This document shows, in pieces, positions 17,306 to 26,280 of a DNA stretch of 34,686 nucleotides; the first letter of the stretch is position 1; each line of letters starts with the position of its first letter. The notes under the pieces were generated by a model. The model was not told the DNA's origin. It did no database searches and worked only from the letters and a program-made list of their open reading frames with translations. This DNA comes from Alteromonadaceae bacterium (GTDB lineage: Bacteria > Pseudomonadota > Gammaproteobacteria > Enterobacterales > Alteromonadaceae), in the NCBI GenBank assembly GCA_016765535.1, contig JAESPQ010000101.1:1-34686 (forward strand), written 5' to 3'. Both the position numbers and the translations under genes were made by a program.

Positions 17306-17419
17306 TCGCAATTTTTAACCAGTTAGCCTAAGATTACATTTAACAACATTTTCACGGTAATAATACTGTTAATCTTTACATTAAATCAACTTGGTATCAC
17401 CATTATTTAGGGAACTTTT

Positions 17420-18163
17420 ATGAAAAAGAAATTATTAATATCTTATGCTGTATTATCGCTAACCTTTGGCAGTGCTAGCGCTTTAGCTAGTGAAAAAGCA
17501 GATTGGGGCTACTCAGGTCATCAAGGTCCAGAGAACTGGGCAAAGCTTAGTGGTGATAATTTAAGTTGTGATGGTAAAAATCAATCACCGATTAATTTAA
17601 CAGGTTTTATTGAAGCAGATTTAACACCACTTATCTTTGATTATCAACAAGGTGGCGAGCAAGTGATTAATAATGGTCATACTGTACAGGTTAATTATCA
17701 ACAAGGTAGCTCAATAACTATTGATGGTAAACATTTTAATTTATTACAATTTCACTTTCATGCTCCTAGTGAAAACCATATAAATGGGCACAGCTACCCA
17801 CTTGAGGCGCATTTAGTTCATGCCGATAAAAATGGAAATCTTGCTGTGGTTGCCGTAATGTTTAAGGAAGGAAAAAGTAATGCCTTATTGGCAAAAGCTT
17901 GGCAATCTATGCCAAAGCATGCGGGCGAACAACATAAATTAACCAGTAAAGTTAACGTTGATAAGTTATTACCTAAAAACCGAGATTACTATCGTTTTAA
18001 TGGTTCGTTAACCACTCCACCTTGTTCTGAAGGTGTGCGCTGGTTAGTGATGAAAGATGCCGTTAGTGCTTCTAAAACTCAAATTGAAAACTTTGAAAGT
18101 GCCTTGCATGAAGCGAATAACCGACCTATTCAACCACTGAATGCACGCAGTGTAATGCAATAA
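17420..18163 (+). CDS. Periplasmic alpha-carbonic anhydrase
   Basis: The 247-residue protein has a signal peptide (KKK start, hydrophobic core to about residue 20, cleavage near ALA-S at 24). The alpha-class fold is clear: WGYSGHQGPENW, QSPINL, then zinc ligands H112 and H114 in QFHFHAPSEN and H131 in LEAHLVH. The substrate-pocket TTPPCSEGVRW contains T198-T199. C50 and C202 can form the usual disulfide. It interconverts CO2 and bicarbonate in the periplasm. The gene appears monocistronic, with AGGGAAC before the ATG and a terminator after. Confidence 0.96.
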   Translation: MKKKLLISYAVLSLTFGSASALASEKADWGYSGHQGPENWAKLSGDNLSCDGKNQSPINLTGFIEADLTPLIFDYQQGGEQVINNGHTVQVNYQQGSSITIDGKHFNLLQFHFHAPSENHINGHSYPLEAHLVHADKNGNLAVVAVMFKEGKSNALLAKAWQSMPKHAGEQHKLTSKVNVDKLLPKNRDYYRFNGSLTTPPCSEGVRWLVMKDAVSASKTQIENFESALHEANNRPIQPLNARSVMQ

Positions 18164-18217
18164 CTATTTCCGCATCATTGGTAACTTGCATCATCAAGTA
18201 GAATGGATATATAAACT

Positions 18218-18252
18218 AAAAAGCCGATAACATATTAATTCATCGGCTTTTT
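18218..18252. terminator. Bidirectional terminator between carbonic anhydrase and the fliS unit
   Basis: AAAAAGCCGAT (18218-18228) and ATCGGCTTTTT (18242-18252) form a perfect 11-bp stem with A and T tracts on both sides, so it can end transcripts from both converging units. Confidence 0.88.
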
Positions 18253-18289
18253 ATTGAACTATGCTATGGCGCTTATTTAATGGAGTTTA

Positions 18290-18613
18290 TTATTTATTAT
18301 TTTGATAAGCATCACTGACATTTTTGTTTTTTTTGATTTTTAATATTTCTTGTTTTACTTCTTCAAGTTGCGACTCTGCTTTTTCAGCTAATTTACTTAA
18401 TGTATAAGCACATAACTGTAAACGTTTAATGTGCTGCTCTGAGGTGTGTTCATTAATGCTGGGCAGCATTTCTTGAATTTTTTGATCAATTAAGGTAATA
18501 AATTCAATAGCAGGATCTAATAACTCAGGATCTTGTATAACCGTATCTACATCTAAAATTTGATCTTCTAATTCAGATATTTGCTCTTCTGATAGTGGTT
18601 TTTGTTCGGTCAT
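18290..18613 (-). CDS. Small acidic helical protein downstream of fliS, unknown
   Basis: The 107-residue protein is acidic in its first two thirds and lysine-rich at the end, and predicted almost wholly helical with a likely coiled coil at about 70-95 (LSKLAEKAESQLEEVKQEILKIKK). AGGAT lies seven bases before the ATG. It follows fliS by 66 bp on the same strand, so co-transcription is likely. The size, helical character and position suggest a FliT/FlaI-like flagellar export chaperone, but I do not recognise the sequence and the assignment is an inference. Confidence 0.65.
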   Translation of the reverse strand: MTEQKPLSEEQISELEDQILDVDTVIQDPELLDPAIEFITLIDQKIQEMLPSINEHTSEQHIKRLQLCAYTLSKLAEKAESQLEEVKQEILKIKKNKNVSDAYQNNK

Positions 18614-18679
18614 AATATATCCTGATTATGTATTAGTCGTTATTTTAGTCTTTATTGTGATCGTACTTAATTTATAGTA

Positions 18680-19075
18680 CTAGGTTGGTTTTACCCGTTT
18701 GTCTAGTGGAATAGCATCCCAACCTTCTTTGATGGTGGCAATTAAATTGCGAACTTCTTCTAGTTTATCAACATTACTATTTAAATTTGCTTCAATAAGT
18801 GTTCGCACCACATAATCATATAAATTAAATAAGTTTTGTGATACTTCACCACCTTTTTCCATGTCTAAACTATCCTGTAATTCACCCACTAAAGCAATAG
18901 CTTTAGAGATCGCTTTGCCTTTGTTTTCGATTTCTTTTCGTGAAATTGCACCTGTGGCAATGGCGATGTTGCTGAGAATGTGTCGAAGTATCAAGCTAAT
19001 TAATTGATGTGGACTAGCATCCACAACACTTTCGGCATTGGCATTTCTATATTTTTTAATCGAGGTACTAACCAT
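18680..19075 (-). CDS. fliS: Flagellin export chaperone FliS
   Basis: FliS binds the C-terminus of flagellin in the cytoplasm, prevents premature polymerisation and delivers it to the export gate. The N-terminal KKYRNANAESVVDASPHQLISLILRHIL is the family signature, and the rest is a four-helix bundle ending in EEVRNLIATIKEGWDAIP. I prefer the ATG at 19075 (131 residues), which puts the conserved tyrosine at position 9 as in relatives; a TTG five codons upstream (19090) is the alternative. Neither fliD nor flagellin is adjacent, which is unusual. A sigma54 promoter lies upstream. Confidence 0.9.
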   Translation of the reverse strand: MVSTSIKKYRNANAESVVDASPHQLISLILRHILSNIAIATGAISRKEIENKGKAISKAIALVGELQDSLDMEKGGEVSQNLFNLYDYVVRTLIEANLNSNVDKLEEVRNLIATIKEGWDAIPLDKRVKPT

Positions 19076-19159
19076 AATATTACTACTCAAGTTTCACTAT
19101 TATTTATGTTGTTTAACTTACGTTCTTTACAAGTATCTATAGGTATATACTCAAACCTA

Positions 19160-19175
19160 AGCAAATAATAGGCCA
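19160..19175 (-). promoter_or_regulatory. Sigma54 promoter for fliS
   Basis: Read on the minus strand the site is TGGCCTATTATTTGCT. The -24 GG and -12 GC are exactly 10 bp apart and the TTGCT half is perfect. The predicted start is near 19150, about 75 bp before the fliS ATG, in line with FlrC control of late flagellar genes. Confidence 0.65.
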
Positions 19176-19331
19176 AAAACGAACTCAATCTTTAGTGATG
19201 AATTTTATTACTATCCATCAAAAAATTACCAAGTGCAATATCTAATAGCACAATAGTTTAATTATTATTGTGTTTGTTGATTTAACAAGCAAAAACAATA
19301 GTAATTCAAGGTATTATTTATACCGTTGATA

Positions 19332-19492
19332 AATTAACATGGCTATGTGCTTGGTTCAGGTAAACCTGTTGGTTGGGCTTCTGCCCATCAATCCATATCA
19401 TTTATTCTATATTTGACGACATAAATGTCGACTTACAGAAGGATCGTCGAATTAAATAAAGGCTCCTGAGTTATCTATATAGCCATGTAAAT
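19332..19492. repeat. Composite inverted-repeat element, short form
   Basis: The terminal repeats are ACATGGCTAT (19337-19346 region) and ATAGCCATGT (19479-19488). The inside matches the element at 13593-13804, including the shared segments CTTGGTTCAGGTAAAC and GGCTCCTGAGTTATCT, but lacks the 49-bp loop module. The inner doublet is decayed: GTAG reads GTTG on the left and the right arm reads GACTTACAG. The G/C swap in the terminal repeats relative to the other copy is made on both arms. Confidence 0.78.
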
Positions 19493-19576
19493 GAATTAAT
19501 TTTTGCAGACCGTTATGCAAAAAATACTTTTATTGTTTAAAAAGTCAAAAAGATGACTAATAGTGTCAAATTTTTG

Positions 19577-19604
19577 TTGATTAATTCTATTAGCCCGCTA
19601 AAAT
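19577..19604 (+). promoter_or_regulatory. Sigma70-like promoter for flrA
   Basis: TTGATT (19577-19582), 16 bp, TAAAAT (19599-19604) lies about 35 bp before the flrA start. There is no sigma54 match here, as expected for the top regulator of the cascade. Confidence 0.5.
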
Positions 19605-19643
19605 TGAACATAAGTCTATAAAAAAGTAAGTAAAATAAAAGTA

Positions 19644-21137
19644 ATGCAAGGTCAAAAACAAATTTTAGTTATCGATAATAATAACGCACGCCGTCAGCAA
19701 ATTGAAACGGTGTTAGCGTTTGTTGGTGAACATTTTCAAAGTTGTACAGAAGATGAAATGGATACCAAAATAGCAAGTATTGCTAATTTACTTACCATTA
19801 TTGTAACGGGTGAGTTAACCGCTAATGTTGTCGAGTTGATCCGCAAACATCCTAGTTGCCCTTTTCTTCTTCATGATGTTGTTGATAGTTTGCCGATACA
19901 GTCTTTAGTGAATGTTATTGGCGAATTGTCGGTGCCCTTAAATTATGCAAAATTAACTGAGTTAATTCATCATAGTCATCAATATCAAAATAAACTACCA
20001 GCAAAGCAGCGTAAAAATAAAGGAGCTAATGCTTTATTTCGTGCTTTAATTGGCGCTAGTGATGCAATGCTGCAAGTACGTTTTTTAATTGAACAAGTGG
20101 CGGCAACCGATGCTAGTGTTTTAGTGCTAGGAGAGTCAGGGACAGGTAAAGAGGTGGTCGCCCGTAATATTCATAATTTATCGACACGTGCAAAAGGACC
20201 TTTTGTGCCCATTAACTGTGGTGCTATCCCTGCTGAATTATTAGAAAGTGAATTGTTTGGACATGAAAAAGGTGCCTTTACAGGCGCTTTTTCTACCCGT
20301 AAGGGTCGCTTTGAATTAGCCGAAAGTGGTACTTTATTTCTTGATGAAATAGGCGATATGCCACAACCTATGCAAGTTAAATTATTACGAGTATTACAAG
20401 AAAGAACATTTGAGCGTGTTGGTGGCAGCAAAAGTATTAAAGCTAATGTGCGTATTATTGCTGCGACTCATCAAAATTTAGAAGAAATGATTAAATCAGG
20501 TGATTTTCGAGAAGATTTATATTATCGCCTTAATGTATTTCCTATTGAAACACCTGCTTTGCGAGAGCGTAAAGAAGATGTACCGTTATTGTTGCAAGAA
20601 TTAGTTAGCCGTTTTGAGCAAGAACAAGGTAAAACGGTACGCTTTACCGAAAAAGCACTAGAATCATTAATGGAGCATGCTTGGGCGGGTAATGTTCGTG
20701 AATTGTCTAATTTGATTGAACGCATGCTTATTCTGTATGGCGATCAAGTGGTTGATGTTGCCGAATTACCGCCAAAATACCAACACATAGATGCAGAAAC
20801 CTATCAGCCACAATACCCTGAAGAAATTCAAGAACGAGATGTTATTAATGAATTGTTTGCCGACTTTAATGATGATGACGATATAGAAAGTGATAGTGTA
20901 ATTAGTGAAGCTAATAATGATTTTGCAAATGCACCGCAAGCAACCGCAATTAATGCATTACCTGATGAAGGTCTTAATTTAAAAGAGTATTTAGCTGAAC
21001 TAGAAGTTGCCTTGATAGAACAAGCATTAGCTAAGCAAGACTGGGTGGTTGCTCGTGCTGCAGAAACGTTAGGTATGCGCCGTACTACCCTAGTTGAAAA
21101 AATGCGTAAATATGATTTACAAAAACCTGTATTATGA
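19644..21137 (+). CDS. flrA: Master flagellar activator FlrA (FleQ family)
   Basis: The 497-residue sigma54-dependent activator is the top regulator of polar flagellar synthesis; FleQ/FlrA proteins also bind c-di-GMP, which inhibits them. The N-terminal receiver-like domain (about 5-115) has no phosphoacceptor aspartate (IIVTGE occupies that strand end). The AAA+ domain has Walker A GESGTGKE (163-170), GAFTGA (210-215) for sigma54 contact and Walker B LFLDEI (231-236). A Fis-type helix-turn-helix (about 458-492, ending [20 protein letters not shown]) binds DNA. An acidic linker rich in D, E and N precedes it. flrB follows after 220 bp with its own sigma54 promoter. Confidence 0.94.
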   Translation: MQGQKQILVIDNNNARRQQIETVLAFVGEHFQSCTEDEMDTKIASIANLLTIIVTGELTANVVELIRKHPSCPFLLHDVVDSLPIQSLVNVIGELSVPLNYAKLTELIHHSHQYQNKLPAKQRKNKGANALFRALIGASDAMLQVRFLIEQVAATDASVLVLGESGTGKEVVARNIHNLSTRAKGPFVPINCGAIPAELLESELFGHEKGAFTGAFSTRKGRFELAESGTLFLDEIGDMPQPMQVKLLRVLQERTFERVGGSKSIKANVRIIAATHQNLEEMIKSGDFREDLYYRLNVFPIETPALRERKEDVPLLLQELVSRFEQEQGKTVRFTEKALESLMEHAWAGNVRELSNLIERMLILYGDQVVDVAELPPKYQHIDAETYQPQYPEEIQERDVINELFADFNDDDDIESDSVISEANNDFANAPQATAINALPDEGLNLKEYLAELEVALIEQALAKQDWVVARAAETLGMRRTTLVEKMRKYDLQKPVL

Positions 21138-21284
21138 TATTAACGTCGTAGGTTATGGTTGAAGGTTAAAAAATGAAATCTAACCACTAAATAAACCAAC
21201 TAAGATTGAAATAATTTCAACACAGACAAATATTTGACTGTACTTAGATGCTTTTATTTAACTGATAAGTAAAGATAAATTCCT

Positions 21285-21300
21285 TGGCATAGTAAATGCT
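21285..21300 (+). promoter_or_regulatory. Sigma54 promoter for flrBC
   Basis: TGGCATAGTAAATGCT matches the sigma54 consensus with GG and GC separated by 10 bp. The predicted start near 21311 leaves a leader of about 47 bases before the preferred flrB start. FlrA is the expected activator. Confidence 0.78.
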
Positions 21301-21357
21301 TGTTCAAGATAAATGATCACTAATTTTTTGGTGAGTTTTTTATCAAGTGAGTATATT

Positions 21358-22608
21358 ATGGCTGTGGCATTACGTTCAATTGAAGTTTCTAGATCAGGTT
21401 CAATTTTAGATCCTATTGCGAATACAATTCAAGATCCCGCTGTTCAACAAAAAGCATTAAACTCCCAACATCAAAGCTTTGTAAAATCAGCCTTTGTACA
21501 AGCCTCTGTTATTGATGCAGACACAACCCAAAAAAGCACGGTTATGTTTGCTCAAGAAGCTTTTCCCGGTGAATTAGCCTTATTACGCCAACAAAGCAGC
21601 CAAGCTAATTTGTTAATTGACGCTATGCCCACAGGTTTAGTGATGCTTGATGGTAATGGTATTGTTATTAAAATTAATCCCGTGGCGCGATTGTTACTCG
21701 ACGAACCGATATTAGGACAACCTTGGGTTAATGTTATTCAACGCTCATTTAAACCTCGCAAAGACGATTGGCATGAAGTATCACTCAATGATGGTCGTCG
21801 TGTTAAATTAGAAATACGCACACTTGGCGATCAACCAGGACAATTAATTGTTATTACTGATTTAACTGAAACACGTTTATTACAAGATAAAATTAGCCAA
21901 ATGCAGCGTTTATCTTCATTAGGGCGAATGATTTCAACCTTAGCACATCAAATTAGAACGCCATTATCTGCGGCTATTTTGTACGGAGCTAACCTATCAA
22001 ATAATAAATTAACGCTACGTGATAGAGCTAATTTTCAAGATAAATTAATGAATCGCTTACAAGACTTAGAGCAACAAGTTAATGACATGCTGCTTTATGC
22101 TAAAAGTGGAAAACAACAAGTGCTTGAAGTGTTGTCGGTAAACGAATTAATAACCGATTCAGTACAAGCATTAGATGCACAAGTTAATGATGCAGGGGCA
22201 AAAATAAGTGTTAATTATTGTCCCAATAACTGCAAAATTTTAGGTAATAAAAGAGCCTTAACGGGGGCTGTTCAAAATTTAGTGAATAACAGTTTGCAGC
22301 TTATCCCAGAACAAGCCGAAATTAACATTGCAGTGCAATGCCAAAATGATTATGTGTTTATTCATGTCAGTGATAACGGTGCAGGGATCGCAGCAGATTT
22401 ACATGATAAAATTTTCGAACCATTTTTTACCAAAAGAGCACAAGGTACAGGTTTAGGGCTTGCTGTCGTGAAGTCAGTTGCTCACGCACATCAAGGTGAT
22501 GTTAGCTTGTTGAGTAAAACCGGCGAAAGCGCTCATTTTTGTATTAAATTACCTGTTTTTTCTGCTGGCGATAAAGCGTCAGTAAATAAAACTCAGCAAC
22601 AAAGTTAA
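21358..22608 (+). CDS. flrB: Flagellar sensor histidine kinase FlrB
   Basis: The 416-residue protein is a cytoplasmic PAS-type kinase with no membrane segment. The PAS domain (about 80-175) leads to the HisKA box LAHQIRTPLSAA with phosphorylated H197, then HATPase_c with the N box NLVNNSLQLIP, DNGAGIAADLHDKIFEPFFTK and GTGLGLAVVKSVA. It phosphorylates FlrC. I chose the ATG at 21358: it follows AGTGAG at good spacing and begins MAVALRSIE. The in-frame ATG at 21313 falls on the predicted transcription start and lacks a ribosome site. flrC starts 10 bp after the stop. Confidence 0.94.
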   Translation: MAVALRSIEVSRSGSILDPIANTIQDPAVQQKALNSQHQSFVKSAFVQASVIDADTTQKSTVMFAQEAFPGELALLRQQSSQANLLIDAMPTGLVMLDGNGIVIKINPVARLLLDEPILGQPWVNVIQRSFKPRKDDWHEVSLNDGRRVKLEIRTLGDQPGQLIVITDLTETRLLQDKISQMQRLSSLGRMISTLAHQIRTPLSAAILYGANLSNNKLTLRDRANFQDKLMNRLQDLEQQVNDMLLYAKSGKQQVLEVLSVNELITDSVQALDAQVNDAGAKISVNYCPNNCKILGNKRALTGAVQNLVNNSLQLIPEQAEINIAVQCQNDYVFIHVSDNGAGIAADLHDKIFEPFFTKRAQGTGLGLAVVKSVAHAHQGDVSLLSKTGESAHFCIKLPVFSAGDKASVNKTQQQS

Positions 22609-22618
22609 GGGAGTATTT

Positions 22619-23971
22619 ATGAATACCAGTAAATTACTTGTGGTTGAAGATGATGCACCATTACGTGAAGCCTTAGTTGATACCTTATTATTAGCAGGTT
22701 ATCAATGTATTGCCGCCGACTCAGGTGAAGCAGCTTTATTGCTGTTAAAAAACCATAAAATAGATTTAATCGTAAGTGATGTACAAATGGGCGGTATGTC
22801 GGGCTTGATGTTATTAAAAAATATTAAAAATGCTCATCCCAATATGCCCGTATTGATCATGACTGCTTTTGGTAGCATTGAGGATGCGGTACAGGCTATG
22901 CGTGACGGTGCTTGCAATTATATGTCAAAGCCTTTTGCCCCAGAAGTGCTATTGAATATGGTTAGCCAATATGTACCGTTAACTATCTCCGATAATTACA
23001 CCCCCATTGTTGCCGACAGTAAAAGTTTAGCGTTATTAAAGCTCGCTGAAAAAGTCGCCACGACAGAAGCGTCAGTCATGGTGTTAGGACCCAGTGGTTC
23101 GGGTAAAGAAGTCTTAGCGCAATATGTACATAAAAATTCTCCTCGCGCTGATAAAGCTTTTATTGCCATAAATTGTGCTGCCATTCCTGAGAATATGTTA
23201 GAAGCCACCTTATTTGGTTACGAAAAAGGTGCCTTTACTGGTGCCATTCAAGCTTGTCCAGGTAAATTTGAGCAAGCGCAAGGTGGTACTATATTGCTTG
23301 ATGAAATTACCGAAATGGAGTTAGGCTTACAGGCTAAAATTTTGCGGGTATTACAAGAACGAGAAGTCGAGCGCTTAGGTGGTCGTAAAATGATTAAATT
23401 AGATGTTCGCGTAATTGCTACCAGTAATCGTGATTTAAAAGCGGCAGTTAAAAATGGTGAATTTAGAGAAGATTTATATTATCGCCTAAATGTATTCCCC
23501 CTCACATGGTTACCATTATCAAAACGTCGAGATGATATTTTACCGTTAGTGCAGCACTTAATAGAACGTCATTGCCAAAAAAGTGCTGATGTTATTCCAC
23601 AATTAACCTCGGCTGCACGGAGTAAATTAATTGCTTACGATTGGCCTGGTAATGTACGTGAGCTTGATAATGTGGTGCAACGAGCCTTAATTTTACAAAG
23701 CGGGCAAAAAATTGATGCTGAAGATTTATTAATTGAACAATTTGATACCATGTCTGTCAATGAAGTACAGCAAGAAAGTGTAAGTGAAATAAATCAAGAC
23801 GATAGATTAGGTAGTGAATTGAAACTGCAAGAACATCAAATAATTTTAGATACCTTAAACGCATGTCAAGGAAGTCGTAAAGCGGTGGCAGAGCGTTTAG
23901 GTATTAGCCCAAGAACTTTACGTTATAAAATTGCTCGTATGCGCGATTGCGGTATTCAAATTCCCGCATGA
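22619..23971 (+). CDS. flrC: Flagellar response regulator FlrC
   Basis: The 450-residue sigma54-dependent response regulator drives class III flagellar genes when phosphorylated by FlrB. The receiver domain (about 4-115) has D11/D12, phosphoacceptor D54 and K104. The AAA+ domain has Walker A GPSGSGKE (157-164), GAFTGA (204-209) and Walker B ILLDE (225-229). A Fis-type helix-turn-helix (about 405-445) has SRKAVAERLGISPRTLRYKIARM. AAGGGAG precedes the ATG. A terminator follows, so flrBC is a two-gene unit, although read-through into fliE is possible. Confidence 0.96.
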   Translation: MNTSKLLVVEDDAPLREALVDTLLLAGYQCIAADSGEAALLLLKNHKIDLIVSDVQMGGMSGLMLLKNIKNAHPNMPVLIMTAFGSIEDAVQAMRDGACNYMSKPFAPEVLLNMVSQYVPLTISDNYTPIVADSKSLALLKLAEKVATTEASVMVLGPSGSGKEVLAQYVHKNSPRADKAFIAINCAAIPENMLEATLFGYEKGAFTGAIQACPGKFEQAQGGTILLDEITEMELGLQAKILRVLQEREVERLGGRKMIKLDVRVIATSNRDLKAAVKNGEFREDLYYRLNVFPLTWLPLSKRRDDILPLVQHLIERHCQKSADVIPQLTSAARSKLIAYDWPGNVRELDNVVQRALILQSGQKIDAEDLLIEQFDTMSVNEVQQESVSEINQDDRLGSELKLQEHQIILDTLNACQGSRKAVAERLGISPRTLRYKIARMRDCGIQIPA

Positions 23972-24005
23972 TTTATAGGATCTAGAACCAAGGTCTTCGC
24001 ACTTT

Positions 24006-24041
24006 AAAACCAAGCCAGTACTATCTGTCTTGGTTTTTTTT
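24006..24041 (+). terminator. Rho-independent terminator after flrC
   Basis: ACCAAGcCAG (24009-24018) pairs with CTGtCTTGGT (24025-24034) with one internal mismatch, preceded by A residues and followed by a T tract. It sits directly before the fliE sigma54 promoter. Confidence 0.82.
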
Positions 24042-24046
24042 GATCT

Positions 24047-24062
24047 TGGCATTATGCTTGCA
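24047..24062 (+). promoter_or_regulatory. Sigma54 promoter for the fliE operon
   Basis: TGGCATTATGCTTGCA has GG and GC 10 bp apart, a TGGCA half and a perfect TTGCA half. The predicted start is near 24073, about 94 bp before fliE. Confidence 0.82.
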
Positions 24063-24166
24063 GAACTGTGTATATAGAGGCATAAATGCTCAAAGTAACA
24101 CTTTTTTGACACAAAGTTTTATTTCATGAAATTTGTTTTAGAAAGTTTGACATAGGTAGGTTCATA

Positions 24167-24490
24167 ATGAATATTCAAGGTAATTCTTTACTAGCACAAA
24201 TGCAAAGCATGTCATTAGAGGCGGGTAACTCTAAAGTTAATTCTATCGCTAATGTTAATCAATCAGGTCAAGACTTTGGCAACCTATTAAAAAATGCTAT
24301 TAATACGGTTAACGAGTTACAGCATGATGCTGGTGCGAAAAAAACGGCCTTTGAGTTAGGTGATCGTAGTATTAGCTTAGCTGAAACTATGATATCTGGT
24401 GCTAAGGCTGGCTTAGCCTTTGAGGCTACCGTACAAGTACGCAATAAGTTTGTTGAAGCGTATAAAGAAATTATGAGCATGCCAGTTTAA
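24167..24490 (+). CDS. fliE: Flagellar MS ring-rod junction protein FliE
   Basis: The 107-residue protein joins the MS ring to the proximal rod and is an early export substrate. The conserved C-terminal half shows GDRSISLAETMISGAKAGLAFEATVQVRNKFVEAYKEIMSMPV, ending with the family M-P-V. It is the first gene of the structural operon, 71 bp before fliF. Confidence 0.96.
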   Translation: MNIQGNSLLAQMQSMSLEAGNSKVNSIANVNQSGQDFGNLLKNAINTVNELQHDAGAKKTAFELGDRSISLAETMISGAKAGLAFEATVQVRNKFVEAYKEIMSMPV

Positions 24491-24561
24491 TGGCTTTTGT
24501 GATCACCATGTCGCTATTTGAAAATGCACTTCTTAATAACAAAATTAACTGGAGAGCCTAA

Positions 24562-26280
24562 GTGTCTGATACAAATTCTACTGGTTTAGCCGTTGCCGAA
24601 GGCGGTGAGTTATTAGCCACTGATAATGATGCGGCTGGCGTTGAAGATCAAAAATCAGGTTTAGCGGCGAGTTTAGGTAACGGTGATATGATGCGCCAAA
24701 TTACCTTAATTATGGCGCTAGCAATATGTTTGGCTATTGCTATTTTTGTTATACTTTGGGCTAACCAGCCAGAATACCGTATTTTAACTAAACTACCTAC
24801 CCAACAATTAATTCAAACCATGGATGTACTTGATGCGAATCAAGTTGATTATCGTCAACAAAATAATACTATTTCAGTGCCCGTTGATAAGTATCAAGAA
24901 ACAAAAATGATTTTAGCGCGTGAAGGTTTAGGCGATGAAAGTAAAGACGATGCTGATTTATTGATGAAAGATATGGGCTTTGGTGTTAGTCAGCGCTTAG
25001 AAACAGAACGTTTAAAATACAATCGTGAGCAACAAATAGCGCATACCATAGAAGAATTAAAATCAGTAGCAAGAGCTAGGGTATTATTAGCGATACCTCG
25101 CAGTAACGTTTTTTCAAGACAAAGTAAAAATCCTTCCGCAACCGTTGTGTTATCGTTAAATAAAGGTCATGTGTTATCTGAAGAAGAAGTCGATGCGGTA
25201 GTTGATATTGTTGCCTCAGCAGTGCAGGGCTTAACCCCTAGTCGCGTTACCGTAACAGACCAAAATGGACGCTTATTAAATTCAGGCTCACAAAACTCTA
25301 TTTCTTCACGCTCACGTAAACAGTTTGATCTTGTGAAAAAGCGCGAAAAACAATATTTAGATAAAATAGACTCCATTTTGATCCCTGTCGTTGGTTTGGG
25401 AAATTATACTGCGCAAGTCGATATAACCATGGACTTTTCTCATGTAGAAAGAACACAACGTAGTTTTAATCCAGATTTACCTGCACTGCGCAGTGAAATG
25501 AAAGTTGAAGACTCTAATGTCGGCGGTTTACTTGGTGCAATTCCCGGTGCATTAACTAATCAACCGCCATTAGAGTCAAATATTCCTGAAAATGCTACGG
25601 GGGCAAATGCTAAAAGAGCCATGCCTAATCGTCAGCATAAAGAATCAACGCGCAATTATGAATTAGACGAGTCAATTAGTCATACTAAGCAACAAACGGG
25701 AGTTATGCGTCGCTTGAGTATTTCGGTGGCATTAGATTATTTGTCAACCACTTCGGCTGAAGGTGAAATAACGCAAGCGTCACGTAGTGTAGAAGAAATA
25801 GCCAACATACGTCGTTTATTACAAGGTAGTGTTGGTTTTGACTTACAACGTGGTGACGCTTTAGAAGTGGTTACTTTACCTTTTTCTCGTGTACATATTG
25901 AAGCCGAACAAGAAAAACCTATATACGAGCAGCCATGGTTCTTAAAAACCCTTAAATTAATTATGGGCGCTGTGGTTATTATTATTTTAATCTTAGCCGT
26001 TGTTCGCCCAATGCTACAACGCTTAATGCACCCAGAAAGTGCACCATCAGATTATGGTGATAAGTCACTAGACTCACATATCGATTTAGGTGATGAAACT
26101 ATGGATATGCTAACTACTGAGTTTGATCCCGCTAGTGTTGGTTTTGCTGCCGATGGTAGTTTACAATTACCAGACTTACATCGTGATGAAGATGTATTAA
26201 AAGCGGTTCGAGCCTTAGTCGCCAATGAACCTGAATTGTCTGCACAAGTCGTTAAAAGTTGGTTAACCGAAGATGAGTGA
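24562..26280 (+). CDS. fliF: Flagellar MS-ring protein FliF, GTG start
   Basis: The 572-residue protein forms the inner-membrane MS ring that houses the export gate. TM1 is at about 46-67 and TM2 at about 463-483; between them are the ring-building motifs and a proline- and asparagine-rich hinge. The C-terminal end (DLHRDEDVLKAVRALVANEPELSAQVVKSWL) is the FliG-binding tail. The start is GTG at 24562, five bases after GGAGAG, giving MSDTNST. The first 45 residues are acidic and probably disordered. The stop overlaps fliG by eight bases. Confidence 0.96.
   Translation: MSDTNSTGLAVAEGGELLATDNDAAGVEDQKSGLAASLGNGDMMRQITLIMALAICLAIAIFVILWANQPEYRILTKLPTQQLIQTMDVLDANQVDYRQQNNTISVPVDKYQETKMILAREGLGDESKDDADLLMKDMGFGVSQRLETERLKYNREQQIAHTIEELKSVARARVLLAIPRSNVFSRQSKNPSATVVLSLNKGHVLSEEEVDAVVDIVASAVQGLTPSRVTVTDQNGRLLNSGSQNSISSRSRKQFDLVKKREKQYLDKIDSILIPVVGLGNYTAQVDITMDFSHVERTQRSFNPDLPALRSEMKVEDSNVGGLLGAIPGALTNQPPLESNIPENATGANAKRAMPNRQHKESTRNYELDESISHTKQQTGVMRRLSISVALDYLSTTSAEGEITQASRSVEEIANIRRLLQGSVGFDLQRGDALEVVTLPFSRVHIEAEQEKPIYEQPWFLKTLKLIMGAVVIIILILAVVRPMLQRLMHPESAPSDYGDKSLDSHIDLGDETMDMLTTEFDPASVGFAADGSLQLPDLHRDEDVLKAVRALVANEPELSAQVVKSWLTEDE

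Larger units (their letters stand above)
19076..19643. other. Divergent fliS-flrA intergenic region
   Basis: No gene is evident. From left to right it holds the fliS leader, a minus-strand sigma54 promoter (19160-19175), a 161-bp composite repeat (19332-19492) and a plus-strand sigma70-like promoter for flrA (19577-19604). Confidence 0.7.

Noticed and set aside
12144-18163. Accessory block examined as a possible defence or toxin-antitoxin island
   Set aside because: The genes are a MYG1 protein, a SEC-C protein, a membrane protein, a GST, peptidases and carbonic anhydrase, with no nuclease-sensor pair, recombinase or toxin fold and no shift in base composition that I can see.
18221-18230. 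GCCGATAA resembling a sigma28 (FliA) -10 element close to fliS
   Set aside because: There is no TAAA-type -35 at the right distance, and the sequence is one arm of a perfect terminator stem.
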